From Corynebacterium argentoratense DSM 44202 (lineage in GTDB: Bacteria > Actinomycetota > Actinomycetes > Mycobacteriales > Mycobacteriaceae), in NCBI RefSeq assembly GCF_000590555.1, contig NC_022198.1, positions 578,338 to 642,337 of the forward strand: DNA of 64,000 nucleotides, written 5' to 3'. The notes under the pieces were generated by a model that saw only the letters and a program-made list of their open reading frames with translations, ran no database searches and was not told where the DNA came from. Both the position numbers and the translations under genes were made by a program. This document shows positions 25,946 through 33,342 of the stretch, piece after piece (the first letter of the stretch is position 1; every line of letters begins with the position of its first letter).

Positions 25946-26992
25946 GTGACAACAGTCGACACCCTTGTCTCCGCACACAGACGTCGCGTCGCCCGGCGGT
26001 GGGCAATCATCGGACTGCTCATCGCCGGGGCACTGGCCGCATTCGTGACCTCCACAGTGGTCGGCCCCATCGACCTAGGCGCGAAAGAAGTCGTCCAGGG
26101 TATCTTTTCCCCGAGTAGTCTGACGGACCAAAACCGGGTGGTGCTGTGGAAACTGCGCCTGCCGATGTCAGTGATGGCGCTGCTCGTCGGCATGACGCTG
26201 TCCCTGGCCGGGGCGCAGATGCAAACCATCCTCGGAAACCCCCTCGCCGAGCCCTTTACCCTCGGAATATCCGCAGCGGCGGCATTTGGCGGGGCGGCCA
26301 CGATCGTGCTGGGCATCACCATCATTCCGGTTGCGCAATTCAACCTCGCGGCGACCGCATGGATCTCCGCAATGGTCGCGACCACGCTGATCGTCGTGGC
26401 GTCAATACGCAGGGGAGCCTCCGCCGAAACAATGATCCTTTTGGGCATTGGTCTGGTGTTTTTCTTCCAGGCGATGCTCAGCCTGATGCAATACTCGGCG
26501 TCCGTGGAGGCTCTGCAGCAGATCGTGTTCTGGACCATGGGGTCGATGACCCGCGCAACCTGGCTGGGTAACGGAATTATTGCGGTCGTTCTGGTGGTGT
26601 CGCTGCCGATTTTCATGTGGCTGTCGTGGCGGCTGACGGCGCTTCGCCTGGGGGATGCGCGCGCGATGGCGATGGGCATCAACGTGCAGCGCCTGAGGGT
26701 CGTGGTGCTAATCATGGTGTCAGTGCTGGCGGCAACCACCGTCGCCTTCTCGGGAATAATCGGCTTCATTGGGTTGGTGGGGCCACACATTGCGAGAATT
26801 TTGGTGGGGGAGGATCAGCGCTACTTCATTCCGGCGTCCATGGCCTCCGGTGCGCTGGTGCTCGTGTGTTCACATGCGGTGTCGTTGATGATCCGTCCAG
26901 GGCTAGCGATACCGATCGGCATCATCACGGCGGTCATCGGGGTGCCGTTCTTCATCCTCATTATCATGACTAGGAAGCGGGCGAATTGGTGA
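25946..26992 (+). CDS. FecCD-type ABC permease
   Basis: 348 residues from a GTG start. About nine or ten hydrophobic helices can be followed, with family signatures MTLSLAGAQMQTILGNPLAEPFTLG (the conserved AGxxxQxxxxNPLAxP signature region) and VAFSGIIGFIGLVGPHIAR (the coupling-helix GxIxFVGLxxPH segment). It would form the membrane channel of the importer as a homodimer. It is 67 bp after the binding-protein gene and overlaps the ATPase start by four bases (GTGA), indicating translational coupling. Confidence 0.92.
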   Translation: MTTVDTLVSAHRRRVARRWAIIGLLIAGALAAFVTSTVVGPIDLGAKEVVQGIFSPSSLTDQNRVVLWKLRLPMSVMALLVGMTLSLAGAQMQTILGNPLAEPFTLGISAAAAFGGAATIVLGITIIPVAQFNLAATAWISAMVATTLIVVASIRRGASAETMILLGIGLVFFFQAMLSLMQYSASVEALQQIVFWTMGSMTRATWLGNGIIAVVLVVSLPIFMWLSWRLTALRLGDARAMAMGINVQRLRVVVLIMVSVLAATTVAFSGIIGFIGLVGPHIARILVGEDQRYFIPASMASGALVLVCSHAVSLMIRPGLAIPIGIITAVIGVPFFILIIMTRKRANW

Positions 26993-27777
26993 ACGACGTG
27001 GCGCAACACAATGAGGCTACTACGCTGCACATTGAAGACTTGAACGCTGGGTACGGCTCGTGCAACATCCTTGAAAACTTCGCGCCGCAACCTTTGTGCG
27101 GAGGCCGAGTCGTGGGGCTGCTTGGGCCGAATGCCTCCGGAAAATCCACGCTGATCAAAACGATCGCGGGCGTGCAGACCAAGCTCGGAGGCTCCGTCTA
27201 CCTACGCGCCGACGATGGTGAGATACTGCAGGGAAAAGCGCTCCGCGGCGTCATTGGTTACGTGCCGCAAGACCTCCCCGGATCCGCATCGCTGACCGCA
27301 TTCGAAACCGTGTTGGTGGCGGCCAGGCGCGTCGCTGTCGGGATAAAACCCACCGAGCTGGCGGCCCGAACCATGGTTGAGCTGGGCATTGGGCACATTG
27401 CGGAAAGCTACATCGGGGAACTGTCGGGAGGACAGCGGCAAATGGTGGCGGTCGCGCAGATGCTGGTGGGAGACCCCAAGGTGATGCTGCTAGATGAGCC
27501 CACCTCGGCGCTCGACCTGCACCGGCAGCTGTACCTGCTCGGGCTCGTGCGGGAACGGACGCGGCGTGCCGGGGCAGTGACGATGGTGGCGATACACGAC
27601 ATCAACCTGGCAGCACGGTTCTGCGACGACCTTCTCGTCATGCGGGGCGGGGAGATCATCGCTCAAGGCGCACCGTGCGACGTGCTGTGCGAGGGACTCA
27701 TCAAGACGGTGTATGACGTCGCGGCGGAGATCCTCGACCACAACGGAACCCCCGTCGTGTCGCCCACCGGGCTTTGA
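26989..27777 (+). CDS. ABC importer ATP-binding protein (FecE/BtuD type)
   Basis: 262 residues from GTG 26989, which overlaps the permease stop. Motifs: Walker A LGPNASGKSTLIKTIAG, signature LSGGQRQMVAVAQML, Walker B VMLLDEPTSALDLHRQ, switch His in AIHDINLAARFCD. It would energise the FecCD permease. The set of binding protein, permease and ATPase is complete, without receptor or utilisation genes next to it. Two copies of the 11-mer repeat, in opposite orientations, fall inside this gene (27244, 27713). Confidence 0.94.
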   Translation: MNDVAQHNEATTLHIEDLNAGYGSCNILENFAPQPLCGGRVVGLLGPNASGKSTLIKTIAGVQTKLGGSVYLRADDGEILQGKALRGVIGYVPQDLPGSASLTAFETVLVAARRVAVGIKPTELAARTMVELGIGHIAESYIGELSGGQRQMVAVAQMLVGDPKVMLLDEPTSALDLHRQLYLLGLVRERTRRAGAVTMVAIHDINLAARFCDDLLVMRGGEIIAQGAPCDVLCEGLIKTVYDVAAEILDHNGTPVVSPTGL

Positions 27778-27833
27778 CGCAGGCTGCCTGGGGGCGGCGG
27801 CTGGGTTTGTGGGGCCGTACAGACGGAGGGGCG

Positions 27834-29056
27834 CTAGTTGGCGGGATCCTCTGCTGCTTCCTCTCCTGTCTTCTCTTTGGGGTCTTCGACCCTGCTGCCG
27901 GAGGGTGTAACCATCACGTCGAAGACGGGTTCCCGGTGTTGGTACAGTTCGGCGCGAACCGCCGTGGGATCCTCGAGATCGGGCAGGAACTCAAAAGCGA
28001 AAGGCGTGCCGACCGTCTGCACACCATGCTCGGTGATCAGATCAAAGACCGATGCAAACGCGGCAGGATACAGATTGGTGACGTCAACCGTATCAGTGAA
28101 AAACGGGTCATCGGGGCGCGTCGGCAGGCACTGGAGACCGACCTGCTGCGAAGTAATGTTATCGGTGAGGGGGCCTTGACCCGACGACAAAATCATATTG
28201 GCGGACATGTTGATCCGCATCGTGGGGTGCACTCGGGGCTGCCCCCAACACTGGGTGCCACCGTCCCGCGGAAAACATAACCGGGCACCCCATCCGACAG
28301 GTTCGCCGGCGGCTGCACCTCGATCGCAGTGAGGGTGTCACCGAAGAAGGCACCCGCATAATGCAACAGGGTGCGCATGTCATCTGCCTGCAGCAAATTC
28401 AGTGGTCGATCGATGGTGACCGCACCATCACCGGCAGCTGCGGAAGATGGGTCGGAGAGCCCCGCGACGTCATCGGTGATGGTTAGCTCACCATTCCTGT
28501 TCACAATGTCATCGGACGGAGCGCAAAACGTTTCGACCGATGCCTTTCCGGAGGGGGTGACACGGTAGGACACGTGCGTCAACATGTCGGGGGCGGAGCC
28601 GCGGGGATCCTCGGTGGCGCGTTTGTGCATGGCGGCGACGAGGTCCGCGATGGGTGCCTCGGTGGGGGAGAACGTAGTGATTGCGCCGAGGACGTCGTCG
28701 AGGGGCTCATCGCTGAACTGTGAACCGTCGGAATCGTCGAGGTGCCACTGCGACCAGGTGCGGGGGCTGCTTGCAGTTGCGGGAACGGTCACCGCGACGG
28801 AACCGAGTTCACCATTTTCGAGTTGGAGTGCGAGCAATTCGACCTGGTTGGCGCCGCGGTCTTTTAGCTCCTGGACGTGGGTGGTGGCGGTGGTGGGGGC
28901 ATCGGAGGAAGCGCCCTTGGAGAATGCGCCGTGGAAGGGATTGATGGGGAGGACGGAGCACGCGGAAGGTGCGGCGACGGTGAGGAGGGAGGCGGAGAGG
29001 GTAGCGGAACCGGTCGTGTTGAGTAGAGGATATCTGTCCCATCCTCCAGCAGTCAA
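27834..29056 (-). pseudogene. Unrecognised protein gene broken by a frameshift at a C run
   Basis: Two overlapping minus-strand frames appear to be one gene. The first (from 29056 or nearby) contains SATLSASLLTVAAPSACSVL, possibly a lipoprotein-like signal, then LGSVAVTVPATASSPRTWSQ and VTIDRPLNLLQADDMRTLLH. Near 28240-28250 a five-base run (GGGGG on the minus strand) switches it out of frame. With six it would continue GGQPRVHPTMRINMSANMIL into the second frame, ending EPVFDVMVTPSGSRVEDPKE. The joined product would be about 400 residues. Repeated beta-rich segments suggest an exported protein, but no family is recognised and the true start is uncertain. Either decay or a one-base assembly error explains the break. 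Confidence 0.55.
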
Positions 29057-29207
29057 GGATGTTGGCGTCGCGCAGGGCGGCCGTGGATACCGCGAGCCGC
29101 CTCCAGTCCGCGCCGGTGCCGTTTGTTCTATCTCTCAACTCTTAGGATAAGATTCTCAAATCACTTTAGTGGTGATTCTTGTGACTCGATCTGAAAGGAG
29201 TTGTGAC

Positions 29208-30458
29208 TTGTCTCAACCTGTTAAATCTGTTGATTTGGCCGGGTCCACTGATGTTGTGGAACGGGTCCGCAAGGTTCTAGACGCAGAAGCTGAGAGTCTG
29301 GTCGCGTTACGTCGGGAACTCCATCAGATTCCCGAGTTAGCGTTGGACTTACCGCAGACCGCCAGCCGCGTCCGTGCGGAGTTTGAGGCGTTGGGCTGCG
29401 AGATTACCGATGCCAGGGAGGTCAGTGGTTTTGTCGCCGTCCTTCGTGGCGGAGGCTACGAGCCAGGGGATAAGCATCCGACTGTGTTGTTGCGTGCAGA
29501 CATGGATGCTCTTCCGGTGGTTGAGGAGACCGGCGTGGAGTGGGCGTCGACGAACGGCGCGATGCATGCTTGCGGGCACGATATGCACATGGCAGGAATT
29601 GTTGGTGCGGCGCGTGCTTTGCATGCGGTCCGTGATCGTCTTGTGGGCGATGTTCTTTTCTTCCTTCAGCCTGGTGAGGAGGGCTGGGATGGCGCTCAGC
29701 ATCTGATTGATGAGGGCCTCTTGGAGGCGTCGGGTGCTCAACCAGATCATGCTTATGGTCTGCATGTGTGGTCGGGTCGTTTCCCGTCGGGGATTATCAC
29801 TACGCGTCCGGGGGCTTTGATGGCTTCGACGGACAGTATGCATATTGAGGTTAAGGGCCGGGGTGGGCATGGTAGTGCTCCATTTTTGGCGTTGGATCCT
29901 GTGCCTGTGATTGCGGAGATTATTACGCAGTCTCATGTCGCTGTTACTCGGGAGTTCGATATTTCAGATCCTGTGGTTGCAACGTGTGGTGCGGTACTGG
30001 CCGGGACCACCTCGAACGTGATTCCGGATTCCGCGCGGGCGTCTTTCACCCTTCGTACGTTCAGCGAGGCTAACCGTCAGCGTTTGCCTGATGTGTTGGA
30101 GCGACTCGCTCGGGGGATTGCCGCGGCTCATGGGATGGATGTGGTTGTGGAGAGGGAGATTTTGTATCCGCCCACGATTAATGACGCCGCGGAGGCTGCG
30201 TTTGTAGAGCAGGTTACGGATGCGGTTTTCCCTGGGCGTTTTGCGGAACTTCCTGCGCCGTTGGGTGCTGGTGAGGATTTTTCGAAGATTTTGCAGCGTA
30301 TTCCGGGTTGTTATGTGTTTGTGTCTGCGGTGCCTGAAGGGGTGGATGCAGAGTCTGCTCCGTTTAATCATTCGCCTCGGGCGTTTTATGACGATTCTTA
30401 TCTGACTGATTGCAGCTTGTTGCTTGCTTCGTTGGCTGTTGCGCGGTTGTGTCCGTGA
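29208..30458 (+). CDS. M20 family amidohydrolase (hippurate / N-acyl-amino acid / IAA-amino acid hydrolase type)
   Basis: 416 residues from TTG 29208, seven bases after AAAGGAG; upstream in-frame GTGs lack a ribosome site. Metal ligands and motifs: LRADMDALPVVEETGVEWAS, ACGHDMHMAGIVGAAR, FFLQPGEEGWDGAQHLIDEG, and the dimerisation domain around KGRGGHGSAPFLALDPV. GAGEDFSKILQRIPGCYVFV supplies the last ligand. These enzymes hydrolyse aromatic or aliphatic N-acyl amino acids. The next gene, 61 bp on, is an MHS transporter, so the pair probably takes up and hydrolyses an acyl- or aroyl-amino acid. The pair uses many T-ended codons, unlike its neighbours, which hints at transfer. Confidence 0.9.
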   Translation: MSQPVKSVDLAGSTDVVERVRKVLDAEAESLVALRRELHQIPELALDLPQTASRVRAEFEALGCEITDAREVSGFVAVLRGGGYEPGDKHPTVLLRADMDALPVVEETGVEWASTNGAMHACGHDMHMAGIVGAARALHAVRDRLVGDVLFFLQPGEEGWDGAQHLIDEGLLEASGAQPDHAYGLHVWSGRFPSGIITTRPGALMASTDSMHIEVKGRGGHGSAPFLALDPVPVIAEIITQSHVAVTREFDISDPVVATCGAVLAGTTSNVIPDSARASFTLRTFSEANRQRLPDVLERLARGIAAAHGMDVVVEREILYPPTINDAAEAAFVEQVTDAVFPGRFAELPAPLGAGEDFSKILQRIPGCYVFVSAVPEGVDAESAPFNHSPRAFYDDSYLTDCSLLLASLAVARLCP

Positions 30459-30519
30459 CAGCGGGCGACAGTGATGACGGTTAAGGGTTTTATTTTCTTC
30501 ACATGAAAGGGGTGGTCTG

Positions 30520-31821
30520 ATGAGTGCTACGAATTCTGCGGTTGTTCAGATCGATATTGCGAAGCAGTCGCATGCTAAGACTTTGTTTGGTACGGGTGTA
30601 GGTAATGCGCTCGAGTGGTACGACTGGATGGTGTACGGCAGTTTTGCTGTGTATTTTTCCACTCAGATTTTTAATGGCGAGGACACTAAGTCTGCGTTTT
30701 TGAAGACGATGGCGGTGTTCGCGGTCGGTTTCGTCGCTAGGCCTTTTGGTGGTTTGGTGTTTGGTTGGGTGGGGGACCGGTTTGGGCGCAAGCATTCTTT
30801 GAGTTTTGCGGTGTTGAGTGCGTCGTTGGGTTCGTTGATTATTGCGTTGTGCCCCACGTATGAGCAGGTGGGTTGGGTCGCGTCTGCGATTTTGTTGTTG
30901 GGTCGTTTGATCCAGGGGTTGGCTCATGGTGGTGAGTTGCCGGCGGCGCAAACTTATTTGGCGGAGCATGCTCCGCGGGAGCATCGTGGGTTGTGGGCTT
31001 CGTCTATTTACATCACGGGCACGTTTGGGTTGCTTTTTGGTTTGGCGTTGGGTTTGATCCTGCAGAATGTGCTTACTGACGGTCAGATGAATTCTTTCGG
31101 TTGGCGTATTCCGTTCATTGTTGGCGCTGTGCTTGGTCTGTTTGCACTGTTCATGCGTTCACGTATGGAGGAGTCTGCTGTTTTCGAGGATTATCAGGAG
31201 GCCACTGCGGAGGATTCCCGCGAGGCTGTTCTGAGGTCTGTGGTGAAGAATTGGCGCACCGGCTTGAAGGTCATTTTGATGACGTCCGGCCTGACCGTCG
31301 CGTACTACATTTGGTCGGTGACGATGCCGTCGATTGCTTCTACTTCATTTGGTTACTCCGCGAACCATGCGTTTACCGCGTCGTTGATGGGCAATATTGT
31401 GTTCATTATTGCGCTGCCTATTTGGGGTTGGCTGTCGGATAAGGTTGGCCGGAAGCCCACGATTATTGTTGGTCTTCTTGGCTGCGCTGTGTTGTATATT
31501 CCGCTGATCAAGCTTGTTGAGGGCGGCCAGTTGTGGCAGTTGACGGCTGCGATTTGTATCCAGCTGATTTTGCTGTCTGGCTTCTTGTCTCATGCGCCGG
31601 CTACGTATGCGGAGATGTTCCCGACCCAGCAGCGCACTGCTGGTTTCGGTATTCCTTATGCGCTTGCGATTGCTGCTTTTGGTGGCACTGCTGGATACGT
31701 GCTGACGTGGGTGGGGGATCCCTACAAGTTCGCTTGGTACTCCATCGCGCTGTTGGTTGTTTCGGTTATTACCGTGGCGACACTACCGGAGACCAAGGGC
31801 AAGGACCTTTCGGTTCACTAG
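30520..31821 (+). CDS. MFS transporter, MHS (metabolite:H+ symporter) type
   Basis: 433 residues, twelve predicted helices. Signatures: GTGVGNALEWYDWMVYGSFA in helix 1, GWVGDRFGRKHSLSFAVL in the 2-3 loop, GRLIQGLAHGGELPAAQTYL in helix 4 and GWLSDKVGRKPTIIVGLLG in the second half. AAAGGGGTGGTCTG precedes the ATG. It is co-oriented with and directly downstream of the M20 amidohydrolase gene and probably imports that enzyme's substrate. Codon use is T-rich like the amidohydrolase gene. Confidence 0.88.
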   Translation: MSATNSAVVQIDIAKQSHAKTLFGTGVGNALEWYDWMVYGSFAVYFSTQIFNGEDTKSAFLKTMAVFAVGFVARPFGGLVFGWVGDRFGRKHSLSFAVLSASLGSLIIALCPTYEQVGWVASAILLLGRLIQGLAHGGELPAAQTYLAEHAPREHRGLWASSIYITGTFGLLFGLALGLILQNVLTDGQMNSFGWRIPFIVGAVLGLFALFMRSRMEESAVFEDYQEATAEDSREAVLRSVVKNWRTGLKVILMTSGLTVAYYIWSVTMPSIASTSFGYSANHAFTASLMGNIVFIIALPIWGWLSDKVGRKPTIIVGLLGCAVLYIPLIKLVEGGQLWQLTAAICIQLILLSGFLSHAPATYAEMFPTQQRTAGFGIPYALAIAAFGGTAGYVLTWVGDPYKFAWYSIALLVVSVITVATLPETKGKDLSVH

Positions 31822-31833
31822 TTTTAAGCATTA

Positions 31834-31864
31834 ATGACGCCGCGTCGGTTTTTGCCGGCGCGTG
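31834..31864 (+). terminator. Possible terminator after the MFS gene
   Basis: CGCGTCGG and CCGGCGCG surround TTTTTG and could pair, 20 bp after the stop codon. There is no T-run afterwards and the left arm coincides with a copy of the ATGACGCCGCG repeat, so its role is uncertain. Confidence 0.3.
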
Positions 31865-31936
31865 CGTCCATGCTGGCTGCGCAGCGTGGGGTCGGTACCG
31901 CCCTGGGCGCCATTGACAACGTGAGGGAGGAAAGCC

Positions 31937-32203
31937 ATGCGCCCACTCTATACGGGTGGCACGTACAGATGGCTGGCTCTGAAGGGTTGTAGCTGGGTGC
32001 GGCGCGAACTAATTGATCAGCGTCTTGAAAACGTTACGCCGAAGCAGTCCCTCATCGACCAGGCCGTATCAGCGCTAGCATTCTACGAGCAGGAAAATAG
32101 TCTGCTATTCCGGGACACGTTCACGGTGCTGAAATCACCGGTGCATAAAAGAACCCGATCGGATGGCAGTCCGATCGAGGTTTCGGGCGAAACGCCCGTC
32201 TAG
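31937..32203 (+). CDS. Hypothetical 88-residue protein
   Basis: The frame opens with MRPLYTGGTYRWLALKGCSW and has a helical middle (RELIDQRLENVTPKQSLIDQ), no signal peptide or membrane helix. GGGAGGAAAGCC directly before the ATG is one of the better ribosome sites in this stretch. Against it, the last third of the frame overlaps a run of hairpins whose sequence seems to be shaped by base pairing, and no family is recognised. It could be a small protein with an attenuator-like tail, or a chance frame in a structured RNA. Confidence 0.35.
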   Translation: MRPLYTGGTYRWLALKGCSWVRRELIDQRLENVTPKQSLIDQAVSALAFYEQENSLLFRDTFTVLKSPVHKRTRSDGSPIEVSGETPV

Positions 32204-32299
32204 TTGAGAAGTCTGATGAGCTCAACTAGTGCGGTCGTAAGGACCACAAGCTCGGTCAGCAGTTTTACTACCTCGCTAAAGGTGCTGCTGGCCGAGCTT
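32089..32299. other. Array of consecutive hairpins (possible structured RNA or leader)
   Basis: Seven stems follow one another: AGCAG/CTGCT (32089-32107); CGGTG/CACCG (32124-32140); CGATCGGA/TCCGATCG with a 6-base loop (32156-32177); CGGGCG/CGCCCG with loop AAA (32184-32198); CTAGTTGAG/CTCAACTAG with a 12-base loop (32200-32229); GGTC/GACC with loop GTAAG (32233-32245); and AAGCTCGGTCAGCAG/CTGCTGGCCGAGCTT, one mismatch (32248-32299). The last ends nine bases before the start codon of the GIY-YIG gene, which has no Shine-Dalgarno sequence. The stems are seen directly; transcription and function are inference. Confidence 0.5.
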
Positions 32300-32308
32300 T
32301 TGCCTAAA

Positions 32309-33340
32309 ATGACAACCGTGACTGACACACCCCGGCGCTCCCCGCGACGTCATTTCACCCGCTGGGTCGTTGAACCGGGCGACACGCTTGCAGCCATCCT
32401 GGCCGAACTACCCACGCGAAGCGGCGTCTACATCATCGAATTCGCCAACGGGGAACGCTATGTAGGCGAAACGGAAAACATTCAGACTCGCTTCGCCACA
32501 CACGTCCTACGCTCCGGGCAGCACGCACCGTGGAAAGACGCCGTCGCACTCCAATTCTGGCCACTGCCGAAATTCAGCCGCGCCGAACGCCAAGTCGAGG
32601 AACGGAAACTCATCGAAGAACTGCGCGCACAAGGCCACACGCTTCGAAACCGCACTTGGAACCTTTACTCCACACAGCCCGGAACACTCGACGGTACCCT
32701 CGACGCCGACACATTCGAGCACTGGGCAGCCGGCACCATCGACCACGCCATTCGGCGGGACTGGCACGAACCAGATGCTGTCCTAGAGCGTTGCATCCGC
32801 GACGGCTCCAAACTCATGCGCAACACTGCGGCCGTCCCGGGGTTATACGGCGCAATTATTGATGACGTCGCGTCGGTACTTCACCGCACCATCCCCATGC
32901 CGGTCACGTTGGAGGCCAAACGCTGGACTTTAAGCGACTTCCCTTCGACCAGTGGTGGCCGCTTTGTCACACTCAACGTGGGAAGACTAGAGGTGTACTT
33001 CGCGCCCCGCGAATGGGATGACCCGTGGGTGGTGCTCAATGCTGCGTTGGGAACCGTGCAGAAGATTAAACGCGAACGACAGCTCAAGGAGTTGGACGCC
33101 GTGGCCAATAGTGGAGCATACAAAGGACACCCCGTTGACCAGTTTGCTTTTGGTGCGGGTGAGGTCGCGGAAGCATTTGACCGGTCGCCAGCATTGCTGG
33201 AAGGCGTGCGCCGGTTGACGATGCAGTTGATGCGGCGGGAAACCTCTGGCCTGTTCGCACGTCATCACAGTGAGGTGCTGGCGACCGAGGTATTCCGCTA
33301 CATGCATGTCAGCTACTTTGATGGTGACACCAGCGGGTAG
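32309..33340 (+). CDS. GIY-YIG domain protein with an uncharacterised C-terminal region
   Basis: 343 residues from ATG 32309. Residues ~30-110 are a GIY-YIG nuclease-like domain: SGVYIIEFANGERYVGET, then NIQTRFATHVLRSGQHAPWK and the conserved Glu region RQVEERKLIEELRAQGHTLR. The remaining ~230 residues contain no motif I recognise; they include DFPSTSGGRFVTLNVGRLEV and QLMRRETSGLFARHHSEVLA. The gene has no ribosome site and follows a long hairpin, so its translation may be controlled or the start may be elsewhere. It is convergent with the PPE-like gene, two bases apart. Two copies of the 11-mer repeat lie within it. It may be an accessory nuclease; a restriction or toxin role is speculation. 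Confidence 0.7.
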   Translation: MTTVTDTPRRSPRRHFTRWVVEPGDTLAAILAELPTRSGVYIIEFANGERYVGETENIQTRFATHVLRSGQHAPWKDAVALQFWPLPKFSRAERQVEERKLIEELRAQGHTLRNRTWNLYSTQPGTLDGTLDADTFEHWAAGTIDHAIRRDWHEPDAVLERCIRDGSKLMRNTAAVPGLYGAIIDDVASVLHRTIPMPVTLEAKRWTLSDFPSTSGGRFVTLNVGRLEVYFAPREWDDPWVVLNAALGTVQKIKRERQLKELDAVANSGAYKGHPVDQFAFGAGEVAEAFDRSPALLEGVRRLTMQLMRRETSGLFARHHSEVLATEVFRYMHVSYFDGDTSG

Positions 33341-33342
33341 TT

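Noticed and set aside
32200-32229. CTGATGAG in a hairpin loop, resembling the core of a hammerhead ribozyme
   Set aside because: No GAAA core segment and no NUH cleavage triplet lie in the positions any hammerhead permutation requires; the flanking bases simply form a closed 9-bp stem.
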